Position numbers and translations under genes: made by a program. This document shows positions 21,988 to 33,179 of a stretch of 64,000 nt of DNA, one piece after another. Origin of the DNA: Magnaporthiopsis rhizophila (lineage: Eukaryota; Ascomycota; Sordariomycetes; Magnaporthales; Magnaporthaceae); the NCBI GenBank assembly GCA_003049465.1, contig PYSS01000027.1, positions 47,499 through 111,498 of the forward strand. The letters are read 5' to 3'. How positions within the stretch are numbered: the first letter of the stretch is position 1; the number at the start of each line of letters is the position of its first letter. The notes below the pieces were generated by a model that was not told the origin of the DNA, ran no database searches, and saw nothing but the letters and a program-made list of their open reading frames with translations.

Positions 21988-22750
21988 GTACTGTACCCTG
22001 CTCGGCGATCATCTGGGGCTGGGCGGGGAGCCGTGTGGGAATGCCCGCCTTCATTTTCAGCACTTCGGAGTAACACGTGGCCAGAGATTCCGCCCGGGCT
22101 TCCTAATACCCCGAGCCGGTTTCTCGAATACATACGGTTCTCAGCGGCAGTGTGTGAAGTCCACACGTGTGGACAAATGTAAGTGGTGACGTCCACATTA
22201 CCCCGCATATCCCTGGCGACCAGGCCGGCCATCTTTCCCCGCAAACACCACACTGTGATCCAACCTACCCCATGTTTTCCTGCGGCTCCGCAAAACGGCC
22301 GAGTCCGGAGATATGCCGAGACTTCCAATGGCACGCCGAGGGAGAAGCAACCTCCTTCCTTTCTCGACGCGGAGTCCGAGTCGGTTCCATCCTCGCGAAG
22401 GGCGTCATGACGTCTCCATCAAACATTAGTCCTGTCGCTTGACAGGTGCGTACATTCGATGTGCCAACCACACGCTTGGATGGCGACCCGGCACCCATGG
22501 GTCCATCTTCTCCCCGCGCCAAGTATCAGGGTAAAGGGGAAGCGATCGTCAGCAACTCCACCCTGTATGCTGTCGGCAGTTGTACGTCATCCCTGACTGG
22601 ATCGGCTTGATCAGGATCTGCAGGAAGGATATTGTCGCCAACTCTAGAATGGGATTTGATATAAAGGACGTGGTGATGGCCTGGGCTTTGGTGCTGGATC
22701 GTGTTTCCGGCATCACACAGCATCTCCTGGCTCCCTGCCCAACACCCGCA
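21988..22750. other. intergenic, promoter of the esterase gene
   Basis: No coding signals are seen. TATAAA at 22660-22665 lies 86 nt before the esterase ATG at 22751. Confidence 0.5.
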
Positions 22751-24103
22751 ATGGCACATGTCTCTGTCATCGCCCTTGCCCTGGGCCTATTCGCCCAGAC
22801 GGGCCTGGCCGGCGTCTCGGTTCGCAAGACAGGCACTGCACCAACCGGCTACGAGGTGGACTTCACCTTTGCCAGAGACAAGGCCTCGCGCGTTCTCGTC
22901 GCCGGCGGCCTGTACCCCTTCACCGACCAGTGGCACACGGGCTGGGAGCGCTCCGTCGGATGGAGCCCCAGGGAGTACCAAGCCGGTGACTTCAGCCTCA
23001 CGCAGGCTGCCGGAGGGCTCGGGGACGCTGACTGGCCGTACGTCATGCAACGCGACGGCGGCGGTGGGGGCGACTGGCGCCTGACGATCCCGCTGCCGTC
23101 GGGGACCTACAACTACGCCTTCCTCGTCGACTGCGACGTGCCGTCCAACTGCAGCTTTGGCAGCGGCAAGTGGGTCATCGACCCCGACAACCCGCCCTTC
23201 GTCAACGTGCGAGGCGACGCCACCGCCTCGTCCTTCCAGGTGCCGTTTGACGCAAAGTTCCAGGCGATACCGGCGGGCGGCGCGGACCTCAACTTCGACT
23301 ACGCCCTCCCCCAAACCGACGCGAGCAAGCGCGGCACGGTGACGACGGTCAACTACACGTCCCCGGGCTCCGTCTGGCCCGCGCCCGACGTCCACGAGTT
23401 TGCTCTCTACACCCCGCCCGGCTACTCCAGCAGCAGCAGCAGCCCGGACCACGAGTACCCGATCCTGTACCTGTCCCACGGTGGCGGCGGCAACGGTCTC
23501 GACTGGCAGAACCTGGGCCGCATGGGCAACATCATGGACACGCTCATCGCCGAGGGTTCGATCGAGCCGACCGTGGTGGTGATGCCGAGCTTCTACAACA
23601 TCGCGCCCAAGTACAACTTCACCTACGGCTACTCGGGCTCCCTAGCCCCCGAGGCCCCCGTCGTGCGCGAGAACTACGCGGCCCATCTCTTCCCCTTCGT
23701 CGAGGCGAACCTTCGCGTCTCGAAGTCGCCGTCGCGCCGTGCCTTTGCAGGACTGAGTCTCGGTGGCCGCCTGACGTACGAGATGCTCATCAACGCGACC
23801 GACTACTTTAGCTACTTTGGCATCTTCTCGGGCGCCCAGAACGTCGTCGCCGCGAAGGACCTGGCCCCGCTCGCGGCCAAGCTGAAGCGCAAGGGCGTCT
23901 TCAACTCGTACGGGCTTTACGACTTCACTTTTGACCGGGACCGCTCCCTCGAGGTGGCCATGAACGCGAACCGGATCCCGTATCTGAGCCGCGTGCAGCC
24001 GTGGGGCGCCCACTACTGGCCGACGTGGCAGGACTGCCTGTACCACTTTGGCCGCCGGGCGCTGTGGAAGCCGCTACCGTTTGAAGGGAGGACTGGCAGG
24101 TGA
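22751..24103 (+). CDS. secreted alpha/beta-hydrolase esterase (feruloyl/acetyl xylan esterase-like, CE1 type)
   Basis: Intronless, 450 aa from the ATG at 22751, which follows a TATA box and begins a signal peptide (residues 1-20). The frame is open upstream to 22580 but without a leader. Residues ~25-150 form an E-set/CBM48-like beta sandwich, as in bacterial and fungal ferulic esterases. The C-terminal ~280 residues are a putative-esterase (esterase D) domain. The nucleophile is Ser336 in GLSLGG. Asp391 and His421 (in GAHYW) are good candidates for the rest of the triad. HGGGGNGLDW near residue 245 would shape the oxyanion hole. Such enzymes cleave ferulate or acetate esters from plant xylan. 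The exact substrate cannot be read from sequence. Confidence 0.85.
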   Translation: MAHVSVIALALGLFAQTGLAGVSVRKTGTAPTGYEVDFTFARDKASRVLVAGGLYPFTDQWHTGWERSVGWSPREYQAGDFSLTQAAGGLGDADWPYVMQRDGGGGGDWRLTIPLPSGTYNYAFLVDCDVPSNCSFGSGKWVIDPDNPPFVNVRGDATASSFQVPFDAKFQAIPAGGADLNFDYALPQTDASKRGTVTTVNYTSPGSVWPAPDVHEFALYTPPGYSSSSSSPDHEYPILYLSHGGGGNGLDWQNLGRMGNIMDTLIAEGSIEPTVVVMPSFYNIAPKYNFTYGYSGSLAPEAPVVRENYAAHLFPFVEANLRVSKSPSRRAFAGLSLGGRLTYEMLINATDYFSYFGIFSGAQNVVAAKDLAPLAAKLKRKGVFNSYGLYDFTFDRDRSLEVAMNANRIPYLSRVQPWGAHYWPTWQDCLYHFGRRALWKPLPFEGRTGR

Positions 24104-25056
24104 TGAAATAATAGCGAGACCGTAGCGATGCGGGGGCTTGGGTCTGCAGGGAACAGTGTGCACCTTGGAAGAAGGTTCAGTGTGTACGGATTTATTGACA
24201 TAGGGAGAAATGCCAGGATTTGGTTAATATTTTCAGCGGCCTCCACAAGATGATGCCAATCGCCTCCCACAATAAAGGCGCTTTCCAGGGATAAATTATT
24301 ACAGCACTTGCTGGCAGGCAGCGAGAGTCTTTAGGGGTGGCTACTCAGGCAAGGAGAAAGCCACGTACCCATAAGGTACTCTGCGTCATCACGGCCGTTC
24401 AGGACAGCCGTAAAGACACTCCGGACGCGATTTATTATTAAGAGCGGTGCTTAGGAAGATGGGATTCTTGCAATTATTCGGAAAACACGCGGTTTTGCCG
24501 CATATCCATATAAGATTAGGCGGGGGCGGGTGGTGGAAAATGCATTTGTATATTGTGGATTTCCCAATCGTATATGGCTGCTTTATTGCGGTTCTGTATA
24601 GTTTTGGGTGCAGTTATCGGGCCTCCTTGGAATGGCCTGGGACCCCCGAGTGCCCAGCTCGCTGAGATCGAGTAGGAAGCTGTTCTGGCGTATTGTAGGT
24701 GCTGTTTGCGTTGCTTGATTGTGGTGATATCCTTTTAGGGCAGGCGCGTTTACCTTAATAATGTTGCTGCCTTTGCCCGAACAAAACGTTGATGCCTACA
24801 ACGTGCTTTCCGCATCTTTGTTTGGACGACCTCAAAGATTCCCTAGGTATCCCCACGCTCAAGCCCTTTATGCGAAGAGGAAGGACAAACAGTAACGCTT
24901 CGCATCGCTGTGACGGAAGCCATAAAAAAACGTGATTGCCAGGATTTCAAGGTCTTGCTTGAAACTCAAGTGGTGACAGAGCGGCCCGGTGTTGTATGCC
25001 GGCATGGGCTCCAGTGAAGCGTTCTCGACTATCGCGCATTTTCTCATGCCAGCCTC
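24104..25056. other. intergenic between convergent genes, no feature
   Basis: The region is AT-richer than its surroundings and lies between the 3' ends of the esterase (+) and the sugar transporter (-). No gene is supported. Confidence 0.5.
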
Positions 25057-26947
25057 TCACCCCTTCTTTTCCTCCGCCAGATCTTCTGCCAGGCCAACCG
25101 GGCTAGAGTTCGCATGCTCCCGAGCCCTTCGCCTAATCTCTTCATCCTCTCGCTCGATGTAGTGGGCCGGACGTGCCGTGCAAATCGCAGCTTTGTCCCC
25201 GGTGACAATGAGACGCGGGTCGGAGCGGAAGTACTCGTCCATGTCCTCGAGCTTGCGGTTGGCTGTACAGATAGGGGAAAGTCGGTCAGTCAAACACGCA
25301 ACAGAAAAAAGTTTATGCGGGAGACAACGTACAGGTCTCGGGGTAAAAGAAGTAGATAACGGGCAGGAAGACGGCATTGAAGACGGTCCAGACAATCCAG
25401 AAGCGCCAGCCGATGTTCTCTATGCCGATCGGCGTTATCTCGACGATGGCGAAGTTTGTGATCCTATGCCGAGAGTTAGATCAATCTGGCCAGCATTACG
25501 GGCTGAAGCACCTCCGACGCCAGCTAGGAGCCCTCACCAGTTCGTGCATGTGGCAAAGGCCGCGCCCTTCGTCCTCATCGGGAGGGAGTTGATCTCGGTC
25601 GGATAAAGCCACGGCACCCCGAGCATTCCCACGCCGAACGAGATGTAGTAAAAGAAGAAGAAGAAGATTGAGGCGGTTGCAGGCCCCCTCCCGGAGCCAT
25701 CCTCCTGCCCTGCCTCAGCGAACCGCAGAAGGATGGTAATGGCTAGAAAGGAAACGAGCTGGCCCGCCGTGGAGAGCATCATCAGGCCGCGCCGGCCCCA
25801 TTTCTCGACCAATGTGACGGCGCCGAGCGAGAAGACCATGTAGACGGTCGCGGCGACGGCGGAGAGGAGGCGCGCGAGGGTTTCGGACAGCCCGACGGCG
25901 TTGATAAAGACGGTCGGCATGTAGTACGAGGCGATGTTGATGCCGCCGAACTGCTGCATCAGTTGTGTTCTGGCGATGACCAGGGTTGTATGTTAGCGAG
26001 GAGGATTTTGCCAGCTTCGTCTTTTTCGGCACCGCCACGTACCCAGCTCCAAGAACCAGCCTCCGGATCGTCTTGGTGTTGCCCGCAGCCGAGGCGCGGC
26101 CCCTGGCCAGGTCCCTCCAGCGCACAGAGTGCTCGCGCTCATACTCGACAGAAAAGACAATCTCGCGATGCTGGGCCTCCACAAACGGATCGTCGGCGTC
26201 CCACCCTTCGAGCGCGCCCAGGATCTGCAGCGCCTCGGCGTGGCGGCCGTGCGCGATGAGCCAGCGCGGCGACTCGGGCAGCCAGGGCACGGTGGCGAAC
26301 AGGACGAGGATGAAGACGAACTGGAACGAGAGCGGGAACCTCCAGGCGACGGAGCCGCCGGCGAAGGACATGCCGTAGTTGATCCAGTTGCACAGGCAGA
26401 AACCGACAATGTTCATGCCCATCTCGAGCAGCACCAGGCGCCCGCGCCAGGCGGCCTGCGACGTCTCGGTCTGCCAGACGGGCGCCGTGGCCGTGTTGAC
26501 GCCGTTGCCGACGCCCGTGATTATGCGGCCCACAAACATCTGTGGAAGGCTGTGCGACGCCGTGCAGAGGACGGCGCCGACCGACATGATGCACGTGCCC
26601 AGCAGGATCGTCTTCTTGCGCCCGAGCCGCTCGCCCACGGAGAAGGCGACGACGGCGCCGAGGAAGCAGCCCACGGCGTATATGGCGCTGAGCGTCGCGA
26701 TCAGAGAGGTCTGACTGACCAGGCCATGCAGGGCGAGGAAGTCGTGGGCCACGATGACGCCGCTGAAGACGGCCTGATCGTAGCCGAAGAGCGTCATGTC
26801 TGTCGCGCAGGCAATCTGGTGGCGTTTGTTAGCTCTAGAGGCACAGGAGCTGTTGCTTATATCTAAGGGACCTACCGTGATCCACAGCGTGAGCCACCCT
26901 CCTCTTAGGCCAAAGAAGGGCCTATCGCCAAGGGGCTTGGGCGACAT
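25057..26947 (-). CDS. MFS sugar transporter (sugar porter family)
   Basis: Five exons: 26947-26876, 26815-26043, 25969-25538, 25463-25333, 25262-25057. The introns are 60-74 nt with GTRNGT or GTGAGG donors and YAG acceptors, and the lengths close to 537 aa. It has about 12 membrane segments. Sugar-porter signatures are present: GERLGRKKT between segments 2 and 3, PESPRWL after segment 6, QQFGGINI in segment 7 and FYPET near the end of segment 12. The C-terminal ~65 residues are a charged cytosolic tail. It should carry hexoses or disaccharides across the plasma membrane by proton symport; the substrate is not predictable. It converges on the secreted esterase, but no shared promoter links them. 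Confidence 0.92.
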
Positions 26948-28241
26948 ATTTGGAGTGATCGCGGTCTTGCGTTCAGGGCGTTTGTATCATTCGAGTCGCC
27001 TTTCCCAAGCAGTCCGATATTAGCGTGACCGGGCACGGAGGAGATCTAGACGTATTTTGAGGCGATATTAGTATCGGCTAAGCGAAGATCAGGGGAACGT
27101 CATCGCAGAGCCCACCTGCCGATAGCTGCAGCAGTCTGCTGGTCGGCACCCGGCCCGTTTGGCTTAGAAAAGAGACTGGTAGAATTGGCCCGCACGGCAC
27201 GACCCGGGCTGGATGTCTTGGTCGCCACAAACTAGAGGTCGGCCTGACACTCCGAGATGCTCCGGATGGACCCTCCTCGTACCGCTTTTTTCGTCCTCGA
27301 ATTCGCTGTCGTGGGACGAGCGAAGTGTCTGGACCCGGCGGCATCTTTCCTCGGCTGCCATGCGCCCCAATCACTGGTCGAGCTCGACCAAGCACTCCTC
27401 CGGCGTCCAGCTGTCTTGAGAGTAAGCCTGCATGGCAATGCCGAGGTGGCCGCGACGCTGATGGACGGTAGGATTCTGGTGTGCGGGGTCATGCAGCGTC
27501 GAGACACACTCCCATCGTTGCCAACACCCCCCGCGACGAGAGCCTCTTTTGGGCGTGGGTGGAGAAGGCCCCGCCCCGGTCATCAAGTACCGTGGTACCG
27601 TGGTTGCAGGTGGGCGAGACTGGCAGACTCGACGCTCTCATGGGTGAATGCTGGCGTCTCTCATGGCAGGGAGAGAAAGACGCATTATCCCCGTCGGTCT
27701 TGGCTCTCTGGATGGCACGATGAGGCCCCCGGCGCGGGCTGCAAATCCGGTGACGGGCGTGCTCCGACGAGAGTTGCGTCTCTATGGGGAAGAAGGGTCG
27801 GGGAAACGATTCTGCGTCGTGGGCTCGTGCCGGAGAATTTCCGATGAAGATTTCTGTGTGCTGAGGCATATTGGGGAGACCAAGGGTTTATACTGGGAGG
27901 TTTTGAGATTAGTTTTGGCTTCATATTTGATGCAAGAGGGCACCAGTTGATGCGGGGCTAGAGTTCGCAGCTTACCCTAGACCCCGGGGAAACATGCACA
28001 GCTTAGGGACCTTGCACAGTGTTGATTCCCTACTGGGCACCCTGAATACTGCAGCACGCCTGAACAGCCTTTGCCAGAACACTAAGCGCGTAGTCGTCAA
28101 TTTTTGTATTATGCCGGAACTCCAAAACCTCCTATAATTAACCCATGCTATGCAGCCCGAACCCGAAGAAAAAAAATACAGAACAAAGGAAATTGCGCCC
28201 ACTAAATGCAAGGAGAGAAAAGACAAAGAGGAACGGAGCAC
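26948..28241. other. intergenic, no supported gene
   Basis: A plus-strand frame (27257-27847) and several minus-strand frames overlap each other. On the minus strand, 27371-27530 reads like a short coding piece (with AMQAYSQDSWTPEECLVELD before a stop), possibly a relic, but it has no neighbours that extend it. No gene is called. Confidence 0.4.
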
Positions 28242-28832
28242 TTAGCCGCTCAGGACAAAGTCGATCTTGGTCTTGCACTGGTCCCCCTCGCCCCAGGTCT
28301 TGAAGCCGCAGCGTCCGCAGCCGTGCTCGCGGATCTGCTGGTAGTCCCTCCACATCTGGTTGCCCGACGCCTTGCAGCTGGCGGGGCCCTCGATGAAGAC
28401 CTCGCACTTGCCGCTGCGCGAGCCCTTGCGCAGGCCCGAGTTCTTGCCGCCGTAGTTGACGTCGTCGGTGCGCACGAGGGCCGTGTTGACGGCCTTGTCG
28501 CACGTCTTGAGGAAGTTGATCCACGTGTTGCAATTGATGGAGCCCTTGCACTCGTAGCCCTCGCGCGTCACGAGCCTGGACCCGGACCGCGACACGCCCT
28601 CGAGGATGGACTCGGAGTCGATCGTGGCCAGGCCGTCGGCGGGGCGCGGGTCGGACGGGCCGTCCGGGCTGCGGCGCGAGACGGGCAGGTGCGCGTCGAC
28701 GGGCGGGGTGGTCATCTGGCCGTCGGCGGCGAGCGTGCCCGTGGGAGCGTCGACGGGGTTGCCCACCGGCCCGGCGGCGGCCAGGTTGGCCATGGCGGCG
28801 AGGATCGAGACGGAGACGGCGGAGAAGCGCAT
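28242..28832 (-). CDS. secreted protein with KP4-like killer-toxin domain
   Basis: Intronless, 196 aa. Residues 1-20 form a signal peptide. A ~70-residue Pro/Asp/Arg-containing region follows, possibly a propeptide, since dibasic RR lies at about 53-54. The last ~105 residues carry eight cysteines with the spacing and end motif of the KP4-like family: an early CxGSxxC, a central Cys, and HGCGRCG followed by a final Cys and a short hydrophobic strand. KP4, from a virus of the smut Ustilago, blocks calcium uptake; homologues occur in many ascomycete genomes as secreted antagonism or virulence proteins. Whether this one is toxic is unknown. A TATA box lies ~275 nt upstream, and the leader contains a long trinucleotide repeat. 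Confidence 0.75.
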   Translation of the reverse strand: MRFSAVSVSILAAMANLAAAGPVGNPVDAPTGTLAADGQMTTPPVDAHLPVSRRSPDGPSDPRPADGLATIDSESILEGVSRSGSRLVTREGYECKGSINCNTWINFLKTCDKAVNTALVRTDDVNYGGKNSGLRKGSRSGKCEVFIEGPASCKASGNQMWRDYQQIREHGCGRCGFKTWGEGDQCKTKIDFVLSG

Positions 28833-28997
28833 CTTGATGGACTTGGGAGTGTTAGTTGATTGTGATCAAAATGGGGCTTTGATGGATTGGAAAGCGTGTC
28901 GCTTGTGTTGGAAGTGGCGGGTGGTGTTGTATCTGTGGAGAGTGAAGCTTTGTGGTGATGCGGATGGTGAGGAGGGAGTTCTTGTTGTTCTTGTTGT

Positions 28998-29035
<38 letters not shown>

Positions 29036-29060
29036 CTGATGATGATGATGATGATGATGA
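28998..29060. repeat. (GAT)n trinucleotide microsatellite
   Basis: About 20 GAT units with one GCT interruption lie in the 5' leader of the KP4-like gene. Confidence 0.9.
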
Positions 29061-29102
29061 CAGGCAAAAACAAAACGGACTCTAACATCAAGATCAACGC
29101 CG

Positions 29103-29109
29103 TTATATA
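29103..29109 (-). promoter_or_regulatory. TATA box for the KP4-like gene
   Basis: TATATAA on the minus strand lies about 275 nt before the ATG at 28832; the microsatellite lies between them. Confidence 0.5.
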
Positions 29110-30400
29110 CGTCTTCGGTCCCAATAATTTTAGCATCACCAACCCCATCGCCCTGCCGGCAGCTAAAATTGATCACCCCGGCATCGCCAAGGCGGAGTCT
29201 GCAGGCCGAAAGCCGGCCCTTCCTCGCCCATGCCGCCCAAGACGGAAGATGACTACGCTCGTGGGGACATGTCTGCTGCTGCCGCCATTCGTCTGCGGTG
29301 TGTTGTTCCCGGAGTTTTGGGCTGCCGACTCGGTAGCTGTGGCGGTGTTGTCGGCTAGCTCCTGGGTGGGGTGCCAGGAACCATCGTGCACAGTAAGCAC
29401 CCAAAGGTTGCAGGGGGGAATAACCGCCCGCTGTGACCCTTCATTAGCACAAGCGCTATTGGGCGATCCAAAATACGGCGCAGCGCCAGCTGGGATCTCG
29501 GAGCTTGGGACTTTGCGATGAGAGATTTTGTCGAGGGAACTTTGCAGTTTTTTTGTTTTGGACGTGTCTTAACTGTCTGTCTGTCTCTCTGCTGTCTGTC
29601 GATTTGTCCAAGCCGTGGTCAGGGTCTATCCACACCACGCAAGGCAGTTGCTCGCTACGGATGCAACCATTAGAGTGGCTGCGCTCATAGGGCATCCGAA
29701 TAGAATTCACGCAGCCTGCCGGGTAGAGTTGACGACCAATCGTGATACCGAATTCTGGGTTGCGGTGCACCCAGTCGCTGCCACCCCCGGAAAAAAAGAG
29801 AGCAGCCAACAAGCCGCAGTAGAGATTCAGCTGCTCCACGATGCCCGGATGCACGACAGCCTTCCGCCAGATTTAGATCGAGTGGCGAATACCCTCCTTA
29901 CTGGGTGGGTGCACGATAGGTGCCCCGCAGGGCACGAGTCCCCGCCGCAACTCCACTGTAGTCAGCGGCGCGGGGGATCACACCACGCCCGTCGCCTCGA
30001 CTCGTATGTTGTCAGCGATAATAATATCTCCCAACTGCTCTGTGGGGACGATGTGGCATGGGTACGAAATGGGCGATGCGGCTTTGGTGCAGGGGGCTTA
30101 CGCGTAGCTGAGAGAGAGCCAGAATATAGGCCAGAATAGAGGCCAGAAGCGGCCGCCGTCTGCGCCTCCTTTTCTCAGTTCAGCCCCAGTGTAAATTCTC
30201 CGGACCTTACGCCCGAGTATGGTTCAGCATTTGCGCTCGCCCCTACTCGGGCACATTTTGGCTTGCGGATGACCGCCGCCTCATTCTAAGAGGCCCCAAG
30301 GCCCAAAGGATGCATTTCTCTTCCATTCTCTATCGTCTAATTAATATCCCACATGAAACCAGGGACCAAGCTCACCATGCCATTTATAGATCATCCTGCT
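29110..30400. other. intergenic, no supported gene
   Basis: A plus-strand frame of 174 codons at 29615-30139 lacks any leader, motif or splice context and is not called. Nothing else is seen. Confidence 0.4.
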
Positions 30401-31373
30401 CTAGCGCGTAGTGTAGCCGCCGTCCACCACGATGTCAGCACCCGTCGTGTACGTGCTGGCGTCCGAGGCCAGGTACACGTAGGCGCCCCTTAGCTCCTTG
30501 GGCGCGCCGTTGCGGCCCATGGGGATCATGGACCTCCAAAGGTCCTGCGTCTTCTTGTCGATAAAGTCGGACAGGCCCGTGTCGATGTAGCCGGGCGACA
30601 CCGAGTTGACGCGCGCAAAATCCCTCCACTCGTTGGCCAGCGACTTGGCCATGTGGATGCAGCCGGCCTTGGCGACGTTGTAGGAGGTCTGCTCTTGCGG
30701 GAAGTTGGCAATACTGGTGAGGTGGGCGCGCCCCTTTGTGTCAGCTGCCAATCGTTTCCAAGCGCAGCAGGGTTTTGTCGCCAGGATGCATCTCGACTCA
30801 CTGTCCGGACATGCTCGCCGTGATGATGAGCGACCCCGTTCCGCGCTTCCTAAAGTGCTCGCCGACGGCCTTGGCGCAGTAAGCGGTGCCGCTCAGGTCG
30901 GACTGGATGATCTGGTCCCACTCCTCAGCGGTGCTGTCGATGATTCCCGCGTCCGCTGTCCGGCCCGAGTTGGCGACGAAGACGTCGATTTGGCCAAAGT
31001 CGGCAATGACCTTGTCCACGAAGCCCTTGACCGCCTCCCACGACCTAATGTCGCACTGGTATGCGCCCGTCTTGACCCCGTACTCCTTGGCAAGGGCCTC
31101 GGCGTTCTTCTGTGCGCCCTCGACTCTGCTGAAGGCTGTGACGATGACGGTCGCGCCCATCTCGGCGCAGCCCCTGGCGGCCTCGAGTCTGTTGCGTGCC
31201 ATGTCAAGTTAGCCGACCGGCTTCATTTCCCCTCGAGTCCTGTCCGCCCTCAGAAGGAAGTTCCATTTTCCGTACCCGATGCCGCTGGGTCCCGACGCGC
31301 CCGTCACGACGACGACCTTGCCCTTGAGGCTGAACATGTCGGTCAGCCTCTCGGCCTTGGGAACCTCGATCAT
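30401..31373 (-). CDS. short-chain dehydrogenase/reductase (sorbose/xylulose reductase or mannitol dehydrogenase-like)
   Basis: Three exons: 31373-31276, 31188-30802, 30713-30401. Introns of 87 and 88 nt have GTACGG/CAACAG and GTGAGT/ACCAG borders and GCTAAC/GCTGAC branches. The product is 265 aa. It is a classical SDR: the TGASGPSGIG nucleotide-binding motif at 24-33 is split by intron 1, followed by an NSGR (NAG-like) motif, the catalytic Ser in ITASMSG, YxxxK as YNVAK, and SPGYIDTG after it. The sequence is closest by eye to fungal NADPH-dependent L-xylulose/sorbose reductases and mannitol 2-dehydrogenases, which act on polyols and ketoses in the cytosol. A TATATATA box lies ~185 nt upstream. 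Confidence 0.9.
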
Positions 31374-31554
31374 TTTGGCGATGTTTGTGGGTATAGTAGC
31401 AAAGCAGATGTGGTAGAATGTCGAGAGACGAGATCGGTGGTGTCGAATTAGAGCAGAAATAGAGCCCGCTGGGTAATGGAGGAGAATGGAGAGAGGAGAA
31501 GAAGAAAAAGAAAAACAAGGTTACTGTCATACCGGGAGCTTGGCAGCCACCGAA

Positions 31555-31564
31555 GTATATATAT
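31555..31564 (-). promoter_or_regulatory. TATA box for the SDR gene
   Basis: TATATATA on the minus strand lies about 185 nt before the ATG at 31373. Confidence 0.55.
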
Positions 31565-33179
31565 GACGCAGAGGCAGAACCTTCGCGGTCGAGTTCGTCC
31601 GGTCTCAAGCTTCTCGCCGTTCCCGTCATCCCACGCCGCTGCCGAGGCCTGCCGGGCCCCGCCCGAGCGCGGGATAACGAGTCAGTAGCCAGGGCGTGGA
31701 GTCGCCGGCGCTGCGACTACTGCGCGTTGGTGGGCGGCAGTGGCATGCTGTTGTGACGTCGGCGGTTGGCGTGCCTGGCGGCCGGTCGCTTCTTTGTTGG
31801 GGACAATAACGACGGGTGCCTCGTTGCACAACAGCTTGTCACATCGGCTGTGCACGTCTGTGCCCAGCAAACATGCCTGTCCGGCCGAATGGACCAAGCA
31901 GCTTGGAGGTCTTGGGCAGGCAGGGGTACCACCTCAACGCCGACCTTGGACCGAACGATTCAGGCATCTTGCAAGAGGCGCTTGCAAGTTTTTTTAGGAC
32001 ATCAAGCCCCACCAAAGCTACCGCTCCTCTTGCCCAGGACCACTCTGCGCTGTACCAAAGCGCGAGCCGGTGGGTTTTCTGACGTCACCGCCGCTGAGGA
32101 ACGCCGAAGCCGCATCCACAGTCGTACCTATTGCTGGGTACCTGTCCCCTCTGGACGGGCCGAGCACCGAGACTGGGATGGGGGATGAAAGGTGTGGAGA
32201 AGATGCCTCTTCCAGCATACGTACCTTTGAGGAATGGATGTTTAATAAACGTACAGGAAACAGCGACTTATTTGAACCATAGGAGAGGTAGCCGGAGGCA
32301 TCTTGTACACCGTAGGCGTAGGGATCTTTGGCCCGATGTTTTGTTTTTAGCAGCGGGATCGACAGGATAACCCCGATGTGACCATACTGGGGGACCGTGG
32401 CTATATGTGGCCAAACCCTGCGGCGGTGCCGGCCGATGTCTGGCCTGTCAGTGTTCTCCGTCCGTTCCCGTGTCCCGCGCGTCCCGAAAACCCGCCACCG
32501 AAAACCGACAAAATGAGACGAAGGGACAGGTGGATTATGCCTTCGGCCCTGCCCGGCCGTTACCCTCCCCGCCCACTCGGACTTGGAGCGTAGTATTAAT
32601 GCCGCCTTCGTCTCGGAGCTGGGTGGAAAATTCACTGCCCCGTCAAGCACGGAGAGGGCAAAAGTGCATACCCTTGGGCCTTGGCACCTCTATGCATGGC
32701 AAGAATAGCCTAGACGACAAAGGGAGAAAGTCGAAACAGGGATAAACCTGCGGCCGAGGATAATCTGAAACAGGAGATCTTGTTCTTTTTCCTCCATAAT
32801 CGGAATCTGTCAGTGTCAGTGCATCAATTACCGTTTATATCAGACGATCATTTGATGGGACCGACAGGGCTTTCCCGGTCACGAACTCCCGCGGCATTTG
32901 CTAGAGATGCGCCTGGGGTCCAGACCTCGGCGATGAAGGCATATAAAGGAGCGTCCAGCATCGCCATCAAGACAACATCGAGAGGTCTACCAGCTCACCA
33001 AGCGAGGCCAGACAGGTCAAACTACCTTCCTTTCTTTCACTTTCCATTTTGGTCAATTTTCCATTTTGTCCGCGCCAAGCGCACCTGTTTACCTTCTTTT
33101 CTCCATCCGGCCAGGTTGCACTTGCACAAATTTCCTCATATTTTCAACCCAGCGTTTTTTTTTTTCCACCTTTGCAGCC
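31565..33179. other. intergenic, promoter of the LPMO gene at the right end
   Basis: No gene is supported between 31565 and 32900. TATAAA at 32942-32947 and a long C/T-rich leader with a T run near 33155 precede the LPMO start at 33180. Confidence 0.45.

Noticed and set aside
27257..27847. Plus-strand frame of 196 codons
   Set aside because: Overlapped by several minus-strand frames; no domain, and the only coding-like piece nearby is a short minus-strand relic.
29615..30139. Plus-strand frame of 174 codons
   Set aside because: No recognisable motif, no leader and no promoter signal before it.
32018..32650. Minus-strand frame of 210 codons
   Set aside because: Mixed low-information sequence overlapping plus-strand frames; no family resemblance.
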